DNA of 64,000 nt. Source: Pseudomonas sp. LB-090624. GTDB lineage: Bacteria > Pseudomonadota > Gammaproteobacteria > Pseudomonadales > Pseudomonadaceae. Made by a program: the position numbers and the translations under genes. The notes under the pieces are model-generated. The model ran no database searches and was not told where the DNA came from. It saw only the letters and a list, made by a program, of their open reading frames with translations. The stretch spans positions 82,739 through 146,738 of the forward strand of contig NZ_QJRL01000013.1 in assembly GCF_003205205.1 (NCBI RefSeq), in the 5' to 3' direction. This document shows positions 9,697-18,593 of this stretch, piece by piece. Every line of letters begins with the position of its first letter. Within the stretch, counting starts at the first letter, position 1.

Positions 9697-10283
9697 TGGC
9701 TGGCGCCCCCCAGTGGCAGTACCCGCCGCACCTGCTCAAAGCGCTTGGTCGACAGCGTCACCTCCAGCGCCTGTGGGGGCACCGGCCGCCGCTGGGCCAT
9801 GGGCCAGCTCGCCTGCCAGCCGCTTCCGGGCACATGTACACGCCAATGCAGCTCGCGTACACCTTCGAGCAAGCGCTGCGGCCGAAGCTGGTCTTGCCCC
9901 TGCGTGCGCCGTTGACGCCACAGCACCCCTTCCTCGAGCCAATACTCGACAACCCTCAACTCGCTGCGTTTAAGCGCCTGGTTGTCTTGCTCCCTGGCCA
10001 ACCAATGCGCCCGTGCGCCGTGCAGCAGTACACCGTAACCGCCCTTGCCGAGACTCGCAGGCTGGTAACCCAGCAGGGCATCGCGTTGCATCAGGCTCAT
10101 GGCCCTGGCCAACGCTCGCAGCTCATTGGCCTGCATCTGCCGTGCGCTTTCGGCACGCATGAACACATCGAGCACGCGCGCGCTGCCCACCGCCAGCGAG
10201 GCAAAGATGGCGATCGCCAGCAGCAGCTCGATCAAGGTGAAGCCCCCCTGCCCGGGCAACCTGCCTGGCCTAGCGTGGCGCAT
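9693..10283 (-). CDS. gspJ: Type II secretion minor pseudopilin GspJ
   Basis: The 196-residue product carries a class III signal near the N terminus, GQGGFTLIELLLAIAIFASL, with the cleavage site before Phe and Glu at mature position 5. The rest fits GspJ (RVLDVFMRAESARQMQ, then a beta-rich domain), a tip component of the pseudopilus. I chose the ATG at 10283 (MRHARPG), 14 bp inside gspI; the frame is open further upstream but without a plausible leader. The prepilin peptidase needed for maturation is not encoded in this window. Confidence 0.9.
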   Translation of the reverse strand: MRHARPGRLPGQGGFTLIELLLAIAIFASLAVGSARVLDVFMRAESARQMQANELRALARAMSLMQRDALLGYQPASLGKGGYGVLLHGARAHWLAREQDNQALKRSELRVVEYWLEEGVLWRQRRTQGQDQLRPQRLLEGVRELHWRVHVPGSGWQASWPMAQRRPVPPQALEVTLSTKRFEQVRRVLPLGGASQ

Positions 10284-10653
10284 CGAACAGCCCCAACCAC
10301 CCCGTGGCCTGATGCAGTACTTGGCGGTCCGAAGCAAGGCCTACCCGTACGTGTACTTCCAGCAGGGCACTCCCAGCCAGGCGGCGGCGGGTTTCCTCCA
10401 GGGTCCAGCGACGCTGGCCGAACATGACATCCAGGGTGCGCTCGCCAGGACCCGGTGCAGGTTGCAGGCGCATCTCCATCAAGTGGTTGTCAGCGACCCA
10501 GCTGGCGAGCAAGCGCTTCTCAAGCCCCTGCGATTGCACCAGCACATGCTGGCTGGCCGAGGTAACCGCCACGGCCAGTACCGCGAAGATCACCAACGCC
10601 ACCAACACTTCCAACAAGGTGAAGCCGCGTTCAGCGCAGGAAACTGGGGTCAT
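10270..10653 (-). CDS. gspI: Type II secretion minor pseudopilin GspI
   Basis: The product of about 127 residues has the motif ERGFTLLEVLVALVIFAVLA, a standard prepilin leader and helix with Glu at position 5. Its domain contains SASQHVLVQSQGLEKRLLASWVADN (split SASQHVLVQSQGL / ASWVADNHLMEM), the AxWVAxN pattern typical of GspI. The start is uncertain: the ATG at 10653 gives MTPVSCAERGF, and an ATG at 10662 would add three residues. GspI starts the pseudopilus tip complex. The gene overlaps gspH by about 23 bp and gspJ by 14 bp. Confidence 0.88.
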   Translation of the reverse strand: MTPVSCAERGFTLLEVLVALVIFAVLAVAVTSASQHVLVQSQGLEKRLLASWVADNHLMEMRLQPAPGPGERTLDVMFGQRRWTLEETRRRLAGSALLEVHVRVGLASDRQVLHQATGWLGLFDAPR

Positions 10654-11095
10654 TGATGCCATCGCTCGACACAGAAACAAGGCGTACATCGTTCACCCCG
10701 AAATGAAGAGCAAACGGCGTGTGCTCGTCGTTGCCGTACATCACCAGTTGCGGAGCCCTCCCAGGCACACCGGGAGGCACCGGAACCCCATCGATCTCCA
10801 CGTGCAGGTCCAGGTCGATATCTCGGTGCTTGCCCGCAATCTCCCAGCTGTGCCCGGCGGCTTTGAGCAGTTGATAGCCCCGGGCATCAATGCGAATACC
10901 CACCGCCAATCCTTCCAGCACCGCCTGTTGCCGCGCGTGCTGCACCAACTGAAAGAAAAGGCTGGCTTCCTGATTGGCCATACGTTGCGGGTCGCGCCCG
11001 AACATGAACCCTGCCATGCTCATCACGATGCCCAGCAGCAGCATGACCAGCAGCAGCTCCAGCAGCGTAAAGCCTTGAGAACAGCGCTGTTTCAT
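10631..11095 (-). CDS. gspH: Type II secretion pseudopilin GspH
   Basis: The 154-residue product begins MKQRCSQGFTLLELLLVMLLL, a prepilin leader cut after Gly8 with Glu5 in the mature protein. A GspH/FimT-type beta domain follows, with FQLVQHARQQAVLEGLAVGIRI in the usual place. GspH joins the pseudopilus shaft to its tip. It overlaps gspG by 4 bp (ATGA), which fixes the start. Confidence 0.9.
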   Translation of the reverse strand: MKQRCSQGFTLLELLLVMLLLGIVMSMAGFMFGRDPQRMANQEASLFFQLVQHARQQAVLEGLAVGIRIDARGYQLLKAAGHSWEIAGKHRDIDLDLHVEIDGVPVPPGVPGRAPQLVMYGNDEHTPFALHFGVNDVRLVSVSSDGINDPSFLR

Positions 11096-11538
11096 TCGGG
11101 CCAGTTACCAATATCGGCATCCATCTCATCACCACCCGGCTGACCATCGGCCCCCAGGGAGTAAAGGTCATAGCCTTGGGCAGAACGGGTGCCCGGGCTT
11201 GCAAACTGGTAAGGGGAGCCCCAGGGGTCGATGGGTGTACTCTTGAGATAGTCTTGGGCACTCCATTGACGCGGCAGGGGCGCTACGGTTGGTCGCGTCA
11301 CCAAGGCTTCCAGGCCTTGCGAGGTGGTCGGATAGCGGCCGTTATCCAGGCGGTAGATTTCCAACGCGGTGGAGATCGACTGGATATCGGTACGGGCTGC
11401 GGTCAGCTTGGCATGGTCAGGACGGCTCATCACGTTGGGCAGCACCAGCGCGCCAAGCACCCCCAGGATGATGACCACCACCATGATTTCGATGAGGGTG
11501 AAGCCGCGTTGCGCACGGCGTGCTGAACGTATGGACAT
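11092..11538 (-). CDS. gspG: Type II secretion major pseudopilin GspG
   Basis: The 148-residue product is the major pseudopilin. It has the leader MSIRSARRAQRG, the helix FTLIEIMVVVIILGVLGALV and then VMSRPDHAKLTAARTDI. The C-terminal domain shows LDNGRYPTTSQGLEALV and SLGADGQPGGDEMDADIGNW, the conserved calcium-binding loop. Repeated assembly and disassembly of GspG pushes substrates through the secretin. Length and motifs are all normal for the family. Confidence 0.96.
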   Translation of the reverse strand: MSIRSARRAQRGFTLIEIMVVVIILGVLGALVLPNVMSRPDHAKLTAARTDIQSISTALEIYRLDNGRYPTTSQGLEALVTRPTVAPLPRQWSAQDYLKSTPIDPWGSPYQFASPGTRSAQGYDLYSLGADGQPGGDEMDADIGNWPE

Positions 11539-11539
11539 A

Positions 11540-12745
11540 TCAGTTGACCAGTTGGTTGAGGTTGAGAATCGGCAGCAGGATGGCGAGCACGATGAACAGC
11601 ACGATGCCGCCCATCACCAGCAGCATCAGTGGCTCGCACAGGCTCACCAGCAACGAGATGCGCCCCGCCAGTTGCCTGGCCTGAAGGTCTGCGGCACGTT
11701 CAAGCATGGTGTCCAGCTCACCGGCGCGTTCGCCACTGGCGATCATGTGCAGCATCAGTGGCGGTAAGGTGTCGCTGCGTGCCAGGCAATTGGCCAGCGA
11801 GCTGCCCTCGCCCAGCTCGCGAGCGGCCTGCAACAAACGCTCGCGCAGAATCAGGTTGCCCATCACCGCTGCGCCGATGTTCATTGCCTCGACCAGGGCG
11901 ACCCCGCTGCGCCCCAGGATGGCCAAGGTACCGATGAAGCGTGCCGCTTCACTGGCCCGGACAAACTCGCCATAGCCCGGCAGGCGCAGTGAAAAGCCAT
12001 GCCATTGCCTGCGCAGTGCCGGTTGGCGAAGTGCCCAGGCAATCAGCGCAGCAGCTACCACCAACAGCGCCAGCGCTGCCAAGCCGTAATGCTGGGTGGC
12101 ATCGCTCAGGGCGATCAGCACTTGCGTTGCCAGCGGCAGCTGCGCTTGGTCGCGCGAAAAGGCCTGCACCACATCGGGCACCACATAACCGAGCAGAAAC
12201 CCCACCACCAGTAACGAAACAACCAGCAGGATCACCGGGTAAACCATGGCCAGTTGTACCTTCTGGCGCAGGGCCTGCTGGTTCTCGCCATGCTCGGCCA
12301 AGCGTTCGAGTACGGCCGCCAGGTGGCCGGAGCGTTCGGCGGCGGCCACGGTCGCCCGGTAAACCATGGGGAACGCCTGAGGGTAGTGCGCCAGGGCTTG
12401 GGCCAGCGCGAGGCCTTCGGCAACCCGCTCAACCACGCCCCTCAGCACCAGCCTTACCTGGCGCTGGGTGCTCTGGCCGGCAACTGCCTGCAAGGCCTCG
12501 GTCAACGGCACCCCAGCATGCAGCAGCGTCGCCAGCTGGCGGGTGAGCAACGAGCGTTGGGCCAGGCTCATGCCTTTACCTGTGCGCCAGGCGGCCATTG
12601 GCGATGCCCCTACCGGGGCCAGCTTCAGCACCAGCAAGCCTTGCTCGCGCAAGGTTTGCCGGGCCTGACGCGCCCCCGGTGCCTCCAGCGTTCCTCGCTG
12701 GCGCGCCCCCTGCGCATCCTGGGCCTGGTAGCGGAACACCGGCAT
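11540..12745 (-). CDS. gspF: Type II secretion inner-membrane platform protein GspF
   Basis: The 401-residue product has two T2SSF repeats, each of alpha-helical cytoplasmic character, and three membrane helices (about residues 170-190, 220-240 and 375-395). The N terminus MPVFRYQAQDAQGARQRGTLEA and LTRQLATLLHAGVPLTEAL are diagnostic. GspF is the platform core that GspE acts on. It sits 1 bp downstream of gspE and 1 bp upstream of gspG, in tight operon spacing. Confidence 0.95.
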   Translation of the reverse strand: MPVFRYQAQDAQGARQRGTLEAPGARQARQTLREQGLLVLKLAPVGASPMAAWRTGKGMSLAQRSLLTRQLATLLHAGVPLTEALQAVAGQSTQRQVRLVLRGVVERVAEGLALAQALAHYPQAFPMVYRATVAAAERSGHLAAVLERLAEHGENQQALRQKVQLAMVYPVILLVVSLLVVGFLLGYVVPDVVQAFSRDQAQLPLATQVLIALSDATQHYGLAALALLVVAAALIAWALRQPALRRQWHGFSLRLPGYGEFVRASEAARFIGTLAILGRSGVALVEAMNIGAAVMGNLILRERLLQAARELGEGSSLANCLARSDTLPPLMLHMIASGERAGELDTMLERAADLQARQLAGRISLLVSLCEPLMLLVMGGIVLFIVLAILLPILNLNQLVN

Positions 12746-12746
12746 G

Positions 12747-14210
12747 TCAGCCCTGCCCCGTCACACGCAGCAGCTCTGCCACGCTGGTCTGCCCCAGGCA
12801 GACCCGCTGGACGCCATGCTGGAACAGGCTCGGTGTGGCCCCGCGGATCACTGCGGACATGTCAGCCAGGGACGCACGGGCGTGGATCGCCTGGGCCAAG
12901 GCAGGCGTCACCACCACCATCTCGTGCAAGGCCAGGCGCCCGCTGTAACCCTGCAGGCATTCGCTACAGCCCTGCGCTTCGTAGAGCTGCGACGGCAACC
13001 CGGCAGGGTGGCCCAAAGCGCTGGCCGTGGCCTCGTCCACCTCATAGACGACCTTGCAGTGGTCGCAAAGCCGCCGCACCAGCCGCTGGGCCATCACCCC
13101 GGCCAGCGATGAGGCAAGCAAACACGTATCGATGCCCATGTCGGCAAGGCGCGTGATAGCCCCCAGCGCACTGTTGGTATGCAGGGTGGACAGCACCAGG
13201 TGGCCGGTCAGCGAGGCCTGCACCGCGATGTCTGCAGTCTCCCGGTCACGGATTTCGCCCACCATGACCACGTCCGGGTCCTGGCGCAGGATGGCGCGCA
13301 GGCCACGGGCGAAGGTCATGTCGACCTTGGTGTTCACCTGGGTCTGGCCGATGCCGGGCAGGTGATATTCGATCGGGTCCTCGACGGTGAGGATATTGCG
13401 GGATACCTGGTTTAGGTATGACAGCGCGGTGTACAGCGTCGTGGTCTTGCCGGACCCGGTGGGCCCGGTGACCAGAAAAATGCCGTGCGGTTTTTCCAGC
13501 ATGTGCATGAAGCCAGCTCGCACCGAGCTCTGCATCTGCATGTGGTCGATGTCCAGGCGTACTGCCTGCTTGTCCAGCAAGCGCAGCACCACCCGCTCGC
13601 CATGGGCGGCAGGCAAGGTCGACACCCGCACGTCCACTTCATGGCCGGCAAGGCGCAGGCTGATCCGGCCATCCTGGGGCACGCGCTTTTCGGCGATATC
13701 CAGGCGCGCCATGACCTTGATGCGCGAAACCAACAGGGCAGAAAGTCCCCGCGGCGGCGTCAGTACTTCGCGCATGACGCCGTCGATGCGCATGCGCACG
13801 CGCAGCTGCTGCTCGAAGGTTTCCAGGTGGATATCCGAGGCCCGCGATCTCACCGCCTCGCTGAACAAGGCGTTGAGCAGGCGAATGATCGGCGCGTCGT
13901 CTTGTTGCTCAAGCAGGTCGCAGGTCTGCGGCAGGGCTTCGGCCAACCGCGACAGGTCGATTTCCTGGTCGAGGCCCTGGACCACCGCCTGCGCGGCATC
14001 CTGGCCTGGGCCGTAGCATTGGGCCAGGCGCTCGGCAAAGTGGGCGTCGCTCACGCGACGCAGAGGCCAGGTACTGCCCACTCGCCTGCAGGCCTCAGCC
14101 ATGGCGGCCAGTGAAGCGCCTTCACGCATCAGCAAAGCAGGCTCGGCTGCCTGGCGGTCGAGCAGGATGCCGTGACGTCGGGCAAAGCTGAACGGTAGGG
14201 CGATGCTCAT
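12747..14210 (-). CDS. gspE: Type II secretion ATPase GspE
   Basis: The 487-residue product is the traffic ATPase. It shows Walker A GPTGSGKTTTLY (near residue 248), the Asp box ILTVEDPIEYHLPG, Walker B LRAILRQDPDVVMVGEIRD and the His box LVLSTLHTNSA. The zinc-binding tetracysteine is present as CDHC and, after about 35 residues, CSEC. The N1 domain is short for the family. The enzyme powers pseudopilus extension in the cytoplasm through GspL and GspF. The start ATG at 14210 overlaps gspD by 4 bp. Confidence 0.96.
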   Translation of the reverse strand: MSIALPFSFARRHGILLDRQAAEPALLMREGASLAAMAEACRRVGSTWPLRRVSDAHFAERLAQCYGPGQDAAQAVVQGLDQEIDLSRLAEALPQTCDLLEQQDDAPIIRLLNALFSEAVRSRASDIHLETFEQQLRVRMRIDGVMREVLTPPRGLSALLVSRIKVMARLDIAEKRVPQDGRISLRLAGHEVDVRVSTLPAAHGERVVLRLLDKQAVRLDIDHMQMQSSVRAGFMHMLEKPHGIFLVTGPTGSGKTTTLYTALSYLNQVSRNILTVEDPIEYHLPGIGQTQVNTKVDMTFARGLRAILRQDPDVVMVGEIRDRETADIAVQASLTGHLVLSTLHTNSALGAITRLADMGIDTCLLASSLAGVMAQRLVRRLCDHCKVVYEVDEATASALGHPAGLPSQLYEAQGCSECLQGYSGRLALHEMVVVTPALAQAIHARASLADMSAVIRGATPSLFQHGVQRVCLGQTSVAELLRVTGQG

Positions 14211-16048
14211 GGGCGCGGCCGGAGCGCGTCGGGCAGACGCCGCGTATCGAACATCCGCGGGGCATCTTCCGGCAAGGTCGAATCATCCGCATGGCGCAAC
14301 CCTTCGTAGGCACGCCCCCCCGCCTCGACCCGGTCGGCCTGGCTGCGCAAGATGGTCGGGCGCAGGAACACCATGAGGTTGGTTTTTTCCTGGGTGTCGC
14401 TGCGCCACCGGAACAAGCCACCCACCCAGGGAATACGGCTGAGCAGCGGCACGCCGCGCTCTACCTGGCGCACGCTGTCCTTGATCAGGCCACCAATCAC
14501 GATGATCTCGCCATCGGATGCCAGTATGGTGCTCTTGAGCGTGCGCTTGTTGGTGATCAGGTCATTCTCGGCCGCGCTGGGCGCAATTTCCGAGCTTTCC
14601 TGCTCGACCTCGAGGCGCAGGCTGTTGCCTTCGTTGATGTGCGGGCGCACCTTCAGGCTGATACCGATGTCCTTGCGCTCGACCGTGGTGAAGGGGTTTT
14701 CCGAACCACTGCCGGGGGTCACGTAAGAGCCTGTCTTGAACGGCACGTTCTGCCCAACCAGGATCTGCGCCTCCTGGTTATCCAGCGTCAGCAGGCTAGG
14801 CGTGGACAACAGATTGCTGCGGCTGTTGCTGGCCAAAGCCGATACCAGGACGGCAAAACGATCAGATCCGATGGCCAGGGCGGCGCCCCCCGGCAGCTTG
14901 GCCTCCTTGCCCAGCAGGTCGGCCAATGTAGCGCCGCTTTCGCTGTAGGTAATGCCACCTTTGAGGCCACCCTTGTCCATGCCCCATTGCACGCCCAGCG
15001 CCTCCTCGATGCTGCCGCTCACTTCAACGATTGCCGCATGAATAAGCACCTGCGCCCGCGGCTGGTCCAGTTGCAGGACGATCTGTTCCACACTGGCCAA
15101 CGTCTGCGGCTCGCCCAGCAGCACCAGCGCGTTCTGGCTGGCATCGGCCTTGACGATGGCTTCGCCGGCGATGCCGACGCCCGGAGTGTTTGTGCCCGGC
15201 GTGCCATCCAGGCGTTTGCCCACCTCGCCCAGCACCTCGGCAAGCTGCTCGGCGTTGCTGTGTTGCAGGCGCACCACCCGCCAGTTCTGTGAGGTAGCTG
15301 GTGCTGGTACATCCAGCGTGCGTGTCAGTTGCGCCAAGCGTTGCCTGGACTTGGCCGGGCCAAGGATCAGCAGGCGGTTACCGCCCGCATCGACCAGCAC
15401 CCGCACGCCGCTGTCGGGCCCTCCGGCGGCTGCTTCAATCACTGGGAACACCGCATCGGCGCGGGCTTGGCGCAAGCTCACCAGCTCATGGTCATGCCGC
15501 TGGCCGCTGTCGAGTTGCAAAACCAGGTGCTCCAGGCGGTCAAGGTTGGCTGCGGAGTCGGTCACCACCAAGGCATTGGCCGAACTGGACGGCCCAATGT
15601 AGCCACTGCTGGAAACCAGTGGCCGTAACAACCCGGCCAGGTCGGCAGCCACACTGCCCGACAGGTTGAAAACCCGCGTCGTGAACGCTGCCGGTATCGC
15701 CTCCACCTGCTGGTTGGCCCAGGCCTTGGCCTCACTGGCCGGCAGCACCAGCAAACGGTCACCGTCGTTCACGGCGGCAAAGCCTTGGGCATTGAGCACC
15801 GAGTAGAACAGCCGGCGGATCCCTTCGCGGTCCAGTGCTTCGTTGGAAAGGACTGTGATACGGCCCTGCACGCGCGGGTCGAGGATGATCGTCTGGTCGA
15901 GGATCGCGCCCACTTCGCGTACCACCTCGCGTACATCGGCATCGCTCATCGCCAGCTGCCAGGTGGGCGCCTCAGCCAGCGCCAGGGAAGAGTTCAGGGT
16001 AAGACAGGCGCCGAACGAGGCGGCGCGCAGATATCGCTTGAGAGTCAT
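14207..16048 (-). CDS. gspD: Type II secretion outer-membrane secretin GspD
   Basis: The 613-residue product has a signal peptide (about residues 1-28), the N0 domain (TWQLAMSDADVREVVREVG), several N1-N3 KH-like domains (FNLSGSVAADLAGLLRPLV, VVRLQHSNAEQLAEVLGEV), and a C-terminal secretin barrel with LVGQNVPFKTG, VRPHINEGNSLRLEVEQE and the gate region. I chose the ATG at 16048 because it overlaps the gspC stop as ATGA and begins the signal peptide; the longer frame is not protein-like. No pilotin gene is seen nearby. Confidence 0.95.
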   Translation of the reverse strand: MTLKRYLRAASFGACLTLNSSLALAEAPTWQLAMSDADVREVVREVGAILDQTIILDPRVQGRITVLSNEALDREGIRRLFYSVLNAQGFAAVNDGDRLLVLPASEAKAWANQQVEAIPAAFTTRVFNLSGSVAADLAGLLRPLVSSSGYIGPSSSANALVVTDSAANLDRLEHLVLQLDSGQRHDHELVSLRQARADAVFPVIEAAAGGPDSGVRVLVDAGGNRLLILGPAKSRQRLAQLTRTLDVPAPATSQNWRVVRLQHSNAEQLAEVLGEVGKRLDGTPGTNTPGVGIAGEAIVKADASQNALVLLGEPQTLASVEQIVLQLDQPRAQVLIHAAIVEVSGSIEEALGVQWGMDKGGLKGGITYSESGATLADLLGKEAKLPGGAALAIGSDRFAVLVSALASNSRSNLLSTPSLLTLDNQEAQILVGQNVPFKTGSYVTPGSGSENPFTTVERKDIGISLKVRPHINEGNSLRLEVEQESSEIAPSAAENDLITNKRTLKSTILASDGEIIVIGGLIKDSVRQVERGVPLLSRIPWVGGLFRWRSDTQEKTNLMVFLRPTILRSQADRVEAGGRAYEGLRHADDSTLPEDAPRMFDTRRLPDALRPRP

Positions 16049-16533
16049 TGCACCTCCCGCAACACGCGGGATGAAGGGTCGGGAGTGTGGTGCGGGCGAA
16101 CGGCAGCACCTGCAGGCAGGAACACGGAGGGAGCGGGCGCGGACATCGACACGACTTCCTCGCGGCCTTCGGACCACAACACGATGGAACGCACATCGAT
16201 ACGGCGCAGCACGCCGCGTCCCGGTATGCGGTCACCGACGCGGTAGATAGCCTCACCGTCATGGCTTTTCACCAGGGCACGAGCCTCGCCCTGGCTGGAA
16301 ACGAAACTGGCCTTGAGGGCGACATCCGCTTGGCCCGACTGCTGCGGGCGCGTTGCTTTGAAGCCGAACGCCAGCGCCACGGTGGCCGCCGGCAACGCTT
16401 TTGTCGGCAGCTGGGGTGTCTCCAACGGCACTGCCGGCGGGGCAGCGACGGGATAAGTCCTTTCCCGCCATGCCAGCCAGGCAAGCGTTGCCACCACGCA
16501 CGCCAGCCAGGTCAAATGCGAACTGCGCTTCAT
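16045..16533 (-). CDS. gspC: Short type II secretion protein GspC (HR domain only)
   Basis: The 162-residue product has a short cytoplasmic N terminus, one membrane helix (about 8-22), a Pro-rich linker and one homology-region (HR) domain, seen as VALKASFVSSQGEARALVK followed by YRVGDRIPG and VLRRIDVRSIVLWSEGREE. It then ends after a Pro/Ala-rich tail. Classical GspC goes on to a PDZ or coiled-coil domain that helps select substrates; neither is here. GspC links the inner platform to the secretin N0 domain. It is the first gsp gene, 5 bp after the cytochrome b561-like gene. Confidence 0.85.
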   Translation of the reverse strand: MKRSSHLTWLACVVATLAWLAWRERTYPVAAPPAVPLETPQLPTKALPAATVALAFGFKATRPQQSGQADVALKASFVSSQGEARALVKSHDGEAIYRVGDRIPGRGVLRRIDVRSIVLWSEGREEVVSMSAPAPSVFLPAGAAVRPHHTPDPSSRVLREVQ

Positions 16534-16538
16534 CCGGG

Positions 16539-17051
16539 TCAGGGCAACACCCGCCGCAGCACGCGTCGCCCGCTCAGCTCATGCAACACCACGGCAGCGA
16601 TATGCAGCGCTACCCCCGTGGCCAGCAGCAGGCAGGCAGCAATGTGAATGTAGAACCAGACGCGGTGCCAGAACGGCTCGCTCAGCAGTGGCGAAATGGA
16701 GAGCCAGCCGAACACGTCTATAACCCTGTCCATCATCAACAGGCCGGACGCCAATACGATCGCCGTGCTCCAGTACAAGCCCTCGTGCACGACATGCGCA
16801 ATGCGCTGGCCCTGAGGGTCATCGTGCAGGCTAGGTGGCTTGAGACGGGTCAGGCGCAACAGCCAGCGCAGCAGAAATACCGGGATGAACAACGTAGTCA
16901 TGGCGACGTTGATGAAGGCGACCAGGTGAAGCGTGGCGGGGGTGACATCCATGTGCGCCACGTAAAAACCGCTGATCAGCGCCCAAAGGATGACCATTGC
17001 AGAGACCCAGTGCAGGAGGATCTGCTGCCAGCAATACTTTTGTACTTGCAT
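16539..17051 (-). CDS. Cytochrome b561-like membrane protein
   Basis: The 170-residue product has four predicted membrane helices with His at positions suited to bind two b hemes: LLHWVSAMVILWAL in helix 1, HVVHEGLYWSTAIVL in helix 3, and FWHRVWFYIHIAACLLL plus TGVALHIAAVVLHE in helix 4. This is the bacterial cytochrome b561 fold, which passes electrons from quinol to a periplasmic acceptor. It sits 49 bp after the LPMO gene and 5 bp before gspC. An electron-supply role for the LPMO pathway is an inference from this position; LPMOs need a reductant to start catalysis. Confidence 0.82.
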   Translation of the reverse strand: MQVQKYCWQQILLHWVSAMVILWALISGFYVAHMDVTPATLHLVAFINVAMTTLFIPVFLLRWLLRLTRLKPPSLHDDPQGQRIAHVVHEGLYWSTAIVLASGLLMMDRVIDVFGWLSISPLLSEPFWHRVWFYIHIAACLLLATGVALHIAAVVLHELSGRRVLRRVLP

Positions 17052-17068
17052 TTGGAGTACTCGAAGAG

Positions 17069-17091
17069 CCTGGCCCCCTCAAGGGGCCAGG
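17069..17091 (-). terminator. Hairpin between the LPMO and cytochrome genes (attenuator?)
   Basis: A perfect 9-bp stem (CCTGGCCCC / GGGGCCAGG) with a 5-nt loop lies 10 bp after the LPMO stop codon. On the minus strand it is followed by CTCTTCG and not by a T tract. It could protect the LPMO mRNA 3' end or partly stop transcription, so that the abundant secreted enzyme is made in excess over the secretion genes. Confidence 0.55.
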
Positions 17092-17100
17092 TTTGATGCC

Positions 17101-18564
17101 TTATTTCTCGGTCCAGGCCATGTTCCAGTGAGAGCCAGTACCTGGCTCGAACTGGCCAGCGGCTGGGGAGTACTGCACGCAGTAACCCGAGGCAGGGAAT
17201 GGCTGGCACTCGTAGACCTTGCCATTCTTGGGCTGCAGTACCTTGGTACCCGCTTTGTAGTTGGAGAGCGATTCAGGGAAGACAAAGTCGTAAGAGGCAT
17301 CGCCTGCCGCTTTGAGCTGCAGCGTCTTCTGGTCCTGCAGCAGCACCCGATCGAGCTTGTCCACGCCCACGACCTTGAGGGTGTGCATACCCTCGCCACT
17401 CACGACATTCAGCGCGAACGGTTCCGTACCGTTAACGTTCTGGCGCGAGTAAGAGACCTGCTTGTTATTGCTGTCGAACAGCCGCGCCGTCACGGTCAAG
17501 GCCTTGTTGGTCATGACGCTGAAGTCCACGCCACCTTTGCCATCCACGATCGTGTACTCGGGTTTGACATCATGCAGGTGCATCGTGGTCGGATCGCCAG
17601 CGGCGGTTTCAAAGTCCAGAATGTAGTTGGTCAGGCCGCTTTCGGCTTTGGCGAAGATGCTGTTGGAGCCCTGCACGGGCTCGATGTTGCCGTCCGTGTC
17701 CATCTGCCCGGCACGTACCAGCGTCTGGGTTTCATTGATCTGCCTGGCCAGCTTGTAGGCCCAGTTGGCAGCGATGCCCTCTTCGGCGCTATCGACCGTG
17801 ATGCTCACATGGTGCGAGGTACGCTCGCCATTGGCATCGAATGCGCGTGCAGTCACTTTATCGCCAACTTCAAGGTCACGATTGGCACTGATTTCAGCCA
17901 GGCGCGGCCATTCCGGGGCGGGGCCGCCATCGAGCTGGATATCGACGTCAGCAACGCTATGGAACGCCTTGTCGGTATCGCCAACTTTCCAGACGCCAAG
18001 AATCACATGTTGGCCGGTGCGGTCAGTCGGCAATGTGCAGCTGTGCTTCGGGTTGGTACCTGTACCAGCAGTGGGTATCTGATGCTTGCCATCTACCACG
18101 CAGAACGGGGTGGCATCGAAAGCGGCACGCGTCAACGCTGCGTTGGGGTTCCAATCCGCCTTGGTAATGAAGTACTCCCACGAGGTAACCGGATGCGGGG
18201 CCTCATAATGCCAGTCGAACTGCATGTTACGGTCAGTGACCGGGGTCAGGTGCCAACGGTTGGCCGATTGCTCATCCAGGGCGCCGAAGTCGCCACGCGC
18301 ACCGCCACTGGCAATTTTTCCGTCAACAGGACCAGCACTTGGAAAACGCCCAATCGCCTCACCGACCGACCACGGTTCGTACTGAGCGCCACCACAGTTG
18401 GTGTTGAGGTTTTTCTGGTTCGCATGGCAGAGCGCCGCGCGAGAAGGTGGATCTGCCAGGTTGCCATGCGCATTGGCAAGTTGAGCTTGTAAAGCTGTGC
18501 CTGCAATCGCCATCCACACACCTGTGGCGACAACGCTTTTTCGCAGGGTCTTTGTTGTATTCAT
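17101..18564 (-). CDS. Secreted AA10 lytic polysaccharide monooxygenase (CbpD/GbpA-like)
   Basis: The 487-residue product has a signal peptide ending LANA, so the mature protein starts at His33, the first ligand of the copper histidine brace. The second ligand is most likely His124 (EAPHPVTSWEYFITK), and Phe201 (DTDKAFHSVADVDI) fits the axial position. The AA10 domain covers about 33-212. A GbpA2-like middle module and further beta-rich region follow, and a C-terminal CBM73-like chitin-binding module (about 425-487) ends the protein with YKAGTKVLQPKNGKVYEC and SGYCVQYSPAAGQFEPGTGS. Enzymes of this type cut chitin oxidatively; P. aeruginosa CbpD has the same plan and is a T2SS substrate. I chose the ATG at 18564 because it begins the signal peptide. 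Confidence 0.93.
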   Translation of the reverse strand: MNTTKTLRKSVVATGVWMAIAGTALQAQLANAHGNLADPPSRAALCHANQKNLNTNCGGAQYEPWSVGEAIGRFPSAGPVDGKIASGGARGDFGALDEQSANRWHLTPVTDRNMQFDWHYEAPHPVTSWEYFITKADWNPNAALTRAAFDATPFCVVDGKHQIPTAGTGTNPKHSCTLPTDRTGQHVILGVWKVGDTDKAFHSVADVDIQLDGGPAPEWPRLAEISANRDLEVGDKVTARAFDANGERTSHHVSITVDSAEEGIAANWAYKLARQINETQTLVRAGQMDTDGNIEPVQGSNSIFAKAESGLTNYILDFETAAGDPTTMHLHDVKPEYTIVDGKGGVDFSVMTNKALTVTARLFDSNNKQVSYSRQNVNGTEPFALNVVSGEGMHTLKVVGVDKLDRVLLQDQKTLQLKAAGDASYDFVFPESLSNYKAGTKVLQPKNGKVYECQPFPASGYCVQYSPAAGQFEPGTGSHWNMAWTEK

Positions 18565-18593
18565 CACGAACTCCGAACGCATTGCTGGTGAAA

